From an uncultured Eggerthellaceae bacterium (GTDB taxonomy: Bacteria > Actinomycetota > Coriobacteriia > Coriobacteriales > Eggerthellaceae), in NCBI GenBank assembly GCA_944320405.1, contig CALUHI010000004.1, positions 1-64,000 of the forward strand: DNA of 64,000 nucleotides. Direction: 5' to 3'. Below, piece after piece: positions 58,788-64,000 of the stretch. A model generated the notes under the pieces. That model saw nothing but the letters and a program-made list of their open reading frames with translations. It made no database searches and had not been told where the DNA came from. The translations under genes were made by a program, and so were the position numbers. Each line of letters begins with the position of its first letter. Position 1 is the stretch's first letter.

Positions 58788-60200
58788 ATGGATTGGCTCG
58801 ATCCGGTTTTGCTGGGACGCATTCAGTTCACGCTCACGGCGGTCTACCACTTCATCTTCGTTCCGCTCTCGATTGGCATCGGCCTGGTCATGGCCATCTT
58901 CGAGACGCGCGCCTTCCGCTCGGGGTCCGAAAAGGACAAGTCTGCTGCCAAGTTCTGGGTGAAGCTGTTCACGGTGACGTTCGCCGTAGGCGTGGCGACC
59001 GGCATCACCATGGAGTTCTCATTCGGAACGAACTGGGCCGACTATTCGCGCTTCGTGGGCGACATCTTCGGTGCGCCGCTTGCCGCCGAGGCATTGCTTG
59101 CGTTTTTCCTAGAGTCGGTGTTTCTGGGCGTTCTGCTGTTTGGCCGTGGGCGCGTCAACCCCAAGTTCTACCTTGCCAGTGCATGGCTTGTGTGGTTTGG
59201 CTCCTGCCTGTCGGCGCTGTGGATTCTCATTGCGAACTCTTGGATGCAAACGCCCGCTGGCGCTGAGCTTTCCGCAGACGGCTCCCGTGCGGTGATCACC
59301 GACTTCTTGGCTGCGGCGTTCAATCCGTCCACGCTGCCCCGTTACGGCCACACTGTGACGGCGCTTCTGGTGATGGGCGCGTTTGTTGCCATGGCCATCG
59401 GCGGCTACTATCTGCTTAAGAAGCGCCATCAGGACTTTGCCATGAAGGCTGTGAAGATCGGCTCGATCGTGGGCATCGTCGCTACGTGCGGCCTGCTGTT
59501 CTTCGCGCATTCTTCGGCTGTCGAGGTCGCCGAGGAGCAGCCCACCAAGCTTGCCATGATGGAGGGCATGTACGATTCTGAGGTGCCTCCGCTGTACGCG
59601 TTCGGCTGGGTTGACGAGGAAAGCCAAGAGGTGATCTCGCCCATTGCCATTCCCGGCGGCACGAGCTTCCTGGCAACGGGCACCTGGGATACCGAGTACC
59701 TGGGACTCAACGAACTCGCTGAAACCGAGCAGTACGCCGACCTCAGCGTGGAGGACCTTCCGGTCAACCTTGTGTTCCAAAGCTATCATCTGATGGTCAT
59801 CTTGTTCGGGCTCATCTTGATCACCGTGGTGCTGGCGCTTGTCTTCCAGCGCGGCGGCAAGCTCAAGGAGAAGCGTTGGTTGCAGCGTCTGCTGTTCATC
59901 AGTCCGCTGTTCCCGTTCTTCGCCATTCTCACCGGCTGGATCACCGCAGAAATCGGGCGTCAGCCGTGGGTTGTCTATCCGTCGACCTCCGGCCCCGACG
60001 GCGTGAGCCTGCTGACCAGCGAGGCCATCTCGCAGTCGGTGTCGCCGGTTGAGGTGCTGGTGACCATCGTCCTGTTCACGCTCATCTACCTGTTCATCTT
60101 CGTCGCCTACGTGCGGATCATGGCCCACTTCATCAAGAAAGGGCCCGATGACGGCGAAACCGCCGTGCCTGCCGCCGCCGTTGCAAAGGACGGTGAGTAA
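58788..60200 (+). CDS. cydA: Cytochrome bd ubiquinol/menaquinol oxidase subunit I
   Basis: The 470-residue membrane protein reduces oxygen to water using quinol. Ligands are visible: histidine in VYHFIFVPLSIG near residue 20 (heme b595), RYGHTVTALLV near 185 (b558), and the conserved GRQPW. The Q-loop between helices 6 and 7 is short, so it is the short-loop type. About nine helices. GGGGGAGGGG is a strong ribosome site, so the ATG at 58788 is preferred over upstream in-frame codons. cydB follows after 2 bases. Confidence 0.96.
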   Translation: MDWLDPVLLGRIQFTLTAVYHFIFVPLSIGIGLVMAIFETRAFRSGSEKDKSAAKFWVKLFTVTFAVGVATGITMEFSFGTNWADYSRFVGDIFGAPLAAEALLAFFLESVFLGVLLFGRGRVNPKFYLASAWLVWFGSCLSALWILIANSWMQTPAGAELSADGSRAVITDFLAAAFNPSTLPRYGHTVTALLVMGAFVAMAIGGYYLLKKRHQDFAMKAVKIGSIVGIVATCGLLFFAHSSAVEVAEEQPTKLAMMEGMYDSEVPPLYAFGWVDEESQEVISPIAIPGGTSFLATGTWDTEYLGLNELAETEQYADLSVEDLPVNLVFQSYHLMVILFGLILITVVLALVFQRGGKLKEKRWLQRLLFISPLFPFFAILTGWITAEIGRQPWVVYPSTSGPDGVSLLTSEAISQSVSPVEVLVTIVLFTLIYLFIFVAYVRIMAHFIKKGPDDGETAVPAAAVAKDGE

Positions 60201-60202
60201 TC

Positions 60203-61237
60203 ATGGAGATGTCCATTTTCCAATGCTTGTGGTTCTTCCTTATCTTCGTGTTGATCGCCGGCTACTTCGTGCTTGACGGATTCGACTTGGGCGCAGGCGT
60301 CCTGTATCCGTTCATCGCGAAGAGCGAAGGCGAAAAGGCCGTTGTTCGCCGTAGCGTGGGTCCGGTGTGGGATGGTAACGAGGTGTGGCTGCTCACGGCA
60401 GGTGGCGCGCTGTTCGCGGCGTTCCCTATGGCGTACGCCACTACGTTCTCGGGCTTCTACCTGGCCATCATGCTGGTGCTGTTCGGACTTATCGTTCGCG
60501 CGATCTCGTTTGAGTTCCGCGCACATGACCCCAAGTGGGGCAAGGCGTGGGATATCTGCCTGTTCCTCGGCTCGCTTCTGCCGGCGCTTCTGTTCGGCGT
60601 TGCGGTGGGCAACATTTACGCGGGCATTCCCATGGATGCCAACGGCGACTATTCCGGCATCCCGCTGCTGGGCCTGGTGACGCCGTTCACGCTGCTCACG
60701 GGCCTTCTGGGTCTGGCGATGTTCCTGGCAGCGGGTGCTGCGTGGCTTGCCGTGAAGACCGACGAGTCGTCGGTTTTGCACACGCGCGCTGCCAACCTGC
60801 GCGTGCCGCTGTCGGCGGTGGCGTTGGTGCTGTTTGTCATCGTGTCGGCTTACGGGCACTTCATCATCCAGCCTGCGATGGAGTCGGCGCTGGGCATCGC
60901 CCGCTGGGCATTCGCCATCCTGTTCGTGGTGGCCATCGTGGCGGCGATCGTGTTCGCGCGCAAGCCTACGGGCGACAAGCCTGCGTTCATCGCGCAGTCC
61001 GCATCCGCCATCATGCTGGTGGGGCTGCTGGCGTGCAGCATGTTCCCCAATCTGGTGGTTGCTTCCGCCGATAGCGTCGGGGCAAGCATCACGCTGATGA
61101 ACGGGTCGGCAACCGATTTGTCGCTCATGTGGATGACCATCATCACCTGCATCGGCCTGCCGCTGGTGCTGGTCTACCACGTGGTCATCTACCGCACGTT
61201 CCGCGGCAGGATCTCCGAGGAAGACGTCGCCCACTAG
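60203..61237 (+). CDS. cydB: Cytochrome bd oxidase subunit II
   Basis: The 344-residue protein has eight to nine helices. The N-terminus contains FVLIAGYFVLDGFDLGAG, shortened here as GYFVLDGFDLGAG, followed by GPVWDGNEVWLL, both typical of CydB. It partners CydA. No cydC or cydD assembly genes lie downstream; a terminator ends the unit. Confidence 0.96.
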   Translation: MEMSIFQCLWFFLIFVLIAGYFVLDGFDLGAGVLYPFIAKSEGEKAVVRRSVGPVWDGNEVWLLTAGGALFAAFPMAYATTFSGFYLAIMLVLFGLIVRAISFEFRAHDPKWGKAWDICLFLGSLLPALLFGVAVGNIYAGIPMDANGDYSGIPLLGLVTPFTLLTGLLGLAMFLAAGAAWLAVKTDESSVLHTRAANLRVPLSAVALVLFVIVSAYGHFIIQPAMESALGIARWAFAILFVVAIVAAIVFARKPTGDKPAFIAQSASAIMLVGLLACSMFPNLVVASADSVGASITLMNGSATDLSLMWMTIITCIGLPLVLVYHVVIYRTFRGRISEEDVAH

Positions 61238-61263
61238 GCGGCTTTCCGTAACGTTTTGAAAGC

Positions 61264-61305
61264 GAAGGGCCCGTCGGTTGGTGATGAACCGACGGGCCCT
61301 TCTTG
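61264..61305. terminator. Terminator between cydB and yqeY-like gene
   Basis: 16-bp perfect stem GAAGGGCCCGTCGGTT / AACCGACGGGCCCTTC with a 7-nt loop; useable in both directions. Confidence 0.9.
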
Positions 61306-61329
61306 CTGCAGGTGAATGAGGGGAATCGA

Positions 61330-61773
61330 TTAGGCCAGGCGGCTTTGGAGCTCCTTCGCGGCGGCGGCTTTGTCGAAGTTGCCGCCGGTCTTTTGGGTGA
61401 GCGCGCCCATCACGCGGCCCATTTCCTTTTTGGTGCTCGCGCCGGTCTCTGCGAGCACAGCGTCGATCAGCGCCATCAGCTCGTCTCCGGAAACCTGCTT
61501 GGGCAAAAGCCCTTCGAGGATTTCCACCTGGGCGGTCAGCGTGTCGGTGCGCTCTTGGTTGTTTCCCGCCTTGATGGATCCTTCGAGTGTTTCCTTCGTC
61601 TGCTTGATGACGCGCTTGAGCATGGCGTCGACGTCGGCGTCCGTCACTTCGCGGCGCTCGTCCACTTCGATGTTCTTGAGCTCCCCGTGCACTTGGCGCA
61701 GGATGGACAGGCGCACCTTGTCGTGCGCTTTCATGGCATCTTTGATCAGGCTTTTCAACTCTTCGTATTGCAT
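61330..61773 (-). CDS. GatB/YqeY domain protein
   Basis: The 147-residue protein is a YqeY-like helical domain: LKSLIKDAMKAHDKVRLSILR, shortened to KDAMKAHDKVRLSILR, then KNIEVDERREVTDADV, then EMGRVMGALTQKTGGNFD. The domain also occurs as the tail of GatB. It probably binds tRNA or helps ribosome-linked processes; there is no direct proof. It is convergent to cydB. Confidence 0.92.
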   Translation of the reverse strand: MQYEELKSLIKDAMKAHDKVRLSILRQVHGELKNIEVDERREVTDADVDAMLKRVIKQTKETLEGSIKAGNNQERTDTLTAQVEILEGLLPKQVSGDELMALIDAVLAETGASTKKEMGRVMGALTQKTGGNFDKAAAAKELQSRLA

Positions 61774-62003
61774 GCTGCCTTCACTTCCCTCGCTCGGTTT
61801 CCATTTGCAGTGTTTTGTGGTTCCTTACGCAGGTGAGTATAGCGCACCTGGTTGCCGCGCGCGCTTGCTTCGCCTTGAGGGACTGCAAGACCGGCGGCGC
61901 TTCCGAATGCGCGGCGAGCGTTTACCGCCGTAAGGGGATTCCCTATACTGGCTGTAGCGCCGAAACGCCGTCGTTTGGGCGGCAGCGGAAGAAGGGAGCT
62001 TCC

Positions 62004-63056
62004 ATGGCTGAGCGCATCGACATCGTCACATCGGGGGAAAGTGCGGTTGACGCTCCCCAAAAGCCGCTGATCCAGGTGATGGGCCGTGGCGTCCAGGCTT
62101 CTGCCGTCGAGCCGCAGGGCAAGATGATCGAAGGCTGGGCTGTGCAGCCTCAGGGTTTCGGATCGCACGATTCAGATGCGCAAGGCACGACGTTCACCAT
62201 CGGAAACGACGCTCCTACAGCGCCAACGCAGCCGGAGCCGGCTATGCCCTACGGCATGCCGTACGAGCAGCCCGTCCGAACGTCGGTCCGCCAATCGCCG
62301 CCTGCGCCTTCAGCGCAGATTGCACCGCCTTCTGCTGCGGACGGGACCCCTCGACACGCGCCGGCGACACGCAAGAAGAACCGGATCATTGGCTTCATCA
62401 TCTTGGCCATAATACTCATTCCGTTTGCAGCGTCGCTCATATCCGCAGCATTCGACGCGATCAGTTCGTTCATCGACGACACGACATCATCGGTATCGTC
62501 AAGCTATGAATCAACCTATTCCGGTGTCTCGCCCGAGTACCTCTACGACGACGCCGAGAAAGCCGCCATCGAGGAAGCGATCTCCGCGCGGCTGGACGGT
62601 ATCGCGCAGAAGGATGCTGAATTGGCTGATTGGATGGCGCAGGGTGTCGACGAGATGTTCTCGTCGAGCGGGTATTCCCTGACCGACATAGGCGTTGACC
62701 CTCAGTCGGTGGCCCAGTGGCTCATGGAGGACTTCACGTACCAGCTCGATGGTGCCTATGCCTATAGCGACGGAACCGGCACGGTGTACGCCGAGTTGGA
62801 GATGCGCGATTTGTACGCGCTCCTCAACGAGTTCAACCGCGCGACCGAGGATCTCATCAACTCCGGAGACCTGGAAGGCATGAGCGAAGCTGAGGGTCTC
62901 ACGATGCTGGGTCAAGTTTTCACCGCAGCGATGCAGGCCACTACCGACAGAACCGATTTCTACGCCGCTTTCGACATGGAAAAGCACGGCGACGAATGGC
63001 AGGTTGTCCAAGAAGAGTGGGAAGAGGAGCTCGAGTTCGCCTTCGGGCTGTACTAG
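62004..63056 (+). CDS. Single-pass membrane protein, unknown function
   Basis: The 350-residue protein has a long Pro/Ala/Gln-rich cytoplasmic N-terminus (residues 1-125), a basic stop-transfer RKKNR, one transmembrane helix (IIGFIILAIILIPFAASLI), then a helical extracellular domain of about 180 residues (AIEEAISARLDGIAQKDAELA, shortened to ARLDGIAQKDAELA, and DLYALLNEFNRATEDL). AAGAAGGGAGC precedes the ATG. No family recognised. TATACT near 61945 may be its -10. Confidence 0.65.
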   Translation: MAERIDIVTSGESAVDAPQKPLIQVMGRGVQASAVEPQGKMIEGWAVQPQGFGSHDSDAQGTTFTIGNDAPTAPTQPEPAMPYGMPYEQPVRTSVRQSPPAPSAQIAPPSAADGTPRHAPATRKKNRIIGFIILAIILIPFAASLISAAFDAISSFIDDTTSSVSSSYESTYSGVSPEYLYDDAEKAAIEEAISARLDGIAQKDAELADWMAQGVDEMFSSSGYSLTDIGVDPQSVAQWLMEDFTYQLDGAYAYSDGTGTVYAELEMRDLYALLNEFNRATEDLINSGDLEGMSEAEGLTMLGQVFTAAMQATTDRTDFYAAFDMEKHGDEWQVVQEEWEEELEFAFGLY

Positions 63057-63168
63057 GCCGGTTAACGCTTCGGTTAAAAAGAGACGGCACCTGCCGGCGT
63101 TCTGCTACGATTTTCGAAGGAATGAGGAAGTTCGCGCCGGCGAGGCGCGCATTGGAGAGAGGGATCCT

Positions 63169-63660
63169 ATGAGGGAATTGCCGGCGAACCAGCTGGACCC
63201 ACGCGTGAAGACTGTGTGGCGCATCAACGACGCCGTGTGGATCTGCATCCTGTTTTTGTGCTGCGGCATCGCATTTCCCATCATCGCCATCGCCGATCCC
63301 AGTGCCGACTGGGCGTGGATGGTGACGGGCATCATCGCTGCTGCGTGGGTGTTGTGCCTGATCGTATGGCTGCTGGTGTTGCCGCCGATCCGCTACGCGC
63401 GTTGGCGTTATCAGCTTTCCGACGACTACTTGGACATCGCCAAGGGCATCGTGTGGCGCAAGCGCTACATCATCCCGTTCATCCGCGTGCAGAATACTGA
63501 CACGCGTCAGGGACCTATTCAGCGCGCGTTCGGTCTGGCAAGCGTGACCGTTGCCACCGCCGCCGGAGAGCACGAGATCCCCGGCCTGGCATCTGAGGTG
63601 GCCGACCAGCTGCGTGATAAGGCAGCCGAGCTGGCGCGCATCGCTCAGGAGGACGTGTGA
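63169..63660 (+). CDS. PH domain membrane protein (bPH2, YdbS-like)
   Basis: The 163-residue protein has two hydrophobic helices (VWICILFLCCGIAFPIIAIA, shortened to FLCCGIAFPIIAIA, and WMVTGIIAAAWVLCLIVWLL) and then a bacterial PH-type domain: ARWRYQLSDDYLDIAKGIVW, shortened to RYQLSDDYLDIAKG, with IPFIRVQNTDTRQGPIQRAF, the usual bPH2 motif. It is directly followed by a second gene of the same family, overlapping by one base (TGATGG), as in ydbS-ydbT pairs. Confidence 0.88.
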   Translation: MRELPANQLDPRVKTVWRINDAVWICILFLCCGIAFPIIAIADPSADWAWMVTGIIAAAWVLCLIVWLLVLPPIRYARWRYQLSDDYLDIAKGIVWRKRYIIPFIRVQNTDTRQGPIQRAFGLASVTVATAAGEHEIPGLASEVADQLRDKAAELARIAQEDV

Positions 63661-64000
63661 TGGACGAACGCGTTCCCCAGGGCGCGCCGGCGCAGGAGCC
63701 GCAGCTCGAGCCGGTTGCGCAGCCCGTGCAGTCGGCGCAACCCGCTGCACCTCAGCAACCGACCGCGCAGTCCGCGCCTGCCGTGCAACCTGCCGCGGAT
63801 CTGCAGCCCGCCGAGCCCCAGCGCCACTACGTGCATCATAGCTACATCTGGCTTGGCTCGCTGCGCTCCGCCGGCATCATCATCGTGGCGCTTGGAATCT
63901 CGCTGTTCTCCTCGATGATCGGCTCGTTCTTTGAAGGAGCGGGCCGTGTCGACGGATTCATCGTGATGGTCGCCGGTCTGGGAATCGCGGCGAGCATCGT
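63660..64000 (+). CDS. PH domain membrane protein, N-terminal part (YdbT-like), cut by window end
   Basis: The gene starts at 63660 (TGATGG overlap) and runs off the window. The visible 113 residues begin with 50 low-complexity Gln/Pro/Ala residues (EPVAQPVQSAQPAAPQQPT), then HHSYIWLGSLRSAGI and a hydrophobic pair of helices typical of YdbT. The remaining bPH2 domains are outside the window. The gene pairs with the YdbS-like gene. Confidence 0.78.
   Translation, partial: MDERVPQGAPAQEPQLEPVAQPVQSAQPAAPQQPTAQSAPAVQPAADLQPAEPQRHYVHHSYIWLGSLRSAGIIIVALGISLFSSMIGSFFEGAGRVDGFIVMVAGLGIAASI

Overview
The window looks like a chromosomal segment of a high-GC, anaerobic or facultatively anaerobic member of the Actinomycetota, most likely class Coriobacteriia (Eggerthellaceae-like). 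Support comes from the actinobacterial fhaA-fhaB-pstP-rodA/pbpA-pknB cell-wall and signalling cluster, a class III (anaerobic) ribonucleotide reductase, hydrogenase maturation genes beside cytochrome bd oxidase, and a decayed secreted protein with a zinc-ribbon tail of a type I associate with Coriobacteriia. The taxon is inferred from gene content; no rRNA is present. I see no prophage, intact insertion sequence or CRISPR array.

Layout. 1-2.3 kb: 3' end of an anaerobic RNR gene fused to a glutaredoxin-like domain, a GyrI-like protein, then about 740 bp of palindromes and a 34-bp tandem repeat. 2.3-6.9 kb: phosphate uptake in the unusual order pstB-phoU-pstS-pstC-pstA. 7-9.5 kb: a TetR regulator diverging from a small membrane protein with two matching palindromes between them, a radical SAM protein and tRNA-Leu. 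9.8-18.2 kb: citrate synthase, tadA, ispE, a CapA-like phosphatase, a DUF2207 protein, shikimate kinase and two tRNA-Ser genes. 18.2-23.5 kb: LytTR and RsbW-type regulators, a CmpB-like membrane protein, a repeat-rich stretch and a broken gene. 23.5-31.2 kb (minus strand): fhaA-fhaB-pstP-(rodA+pbpA fused)-pknB, coupling Ser/Thr phosphorylation to peptidoglycan synthesis. 31.4-36.8 kb: universal stress protein, a membrane kinase with an HLD catalytic loop, pyridoxal-type kinase, small proteins, XRE and LysR regulators. 37-42.6 kb: serS, a disordered membrane protein, a stand-alone domain resembling the cyanophycin synthetase N-terminus, an aminotransferase and a D-Ala-D-Ala-ligase-like enzyme. 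42.8-48.4 kb: YtxH/PRC-barrel/TVP38/TM2 envelope genes and a CCG iron-sulfur protein paired with a flavoprotein. 48.6-54.6 kb: class I aldolase, DUF523, M20 peptidase, LytTR response regulator, glucose-6-phosphate isomerase. 54.6-61.2 kb: hypF-hypC-hypD (no hypE here) and cydAB behind a Rex-like operator. 61.3-64 kb: YqeY protein and PH-domain membrane proteins, the last cut by the window edge.

Six single tRNA genes all lie on the minus strand with encoded CCA, and several have their own terminators. The most interesting non-coding features are: (i) two dispersed, elaborately folded elements (11668-11892 and, in the opposite orientation, 42561-42707) sharing a GTAC-stem hairpin and a GTTCCGC/GCGGAAC hairpin; (ii) a 24-bp inverted repeat bounding a roughly 150-bp insert kept in frame inside hypF; (iii) a 31-bp perfect hairpin after the flavoprotein gene; (iv) AAACCCTAT direct repeats 22 bp apart in front of the LytTR response regulator.
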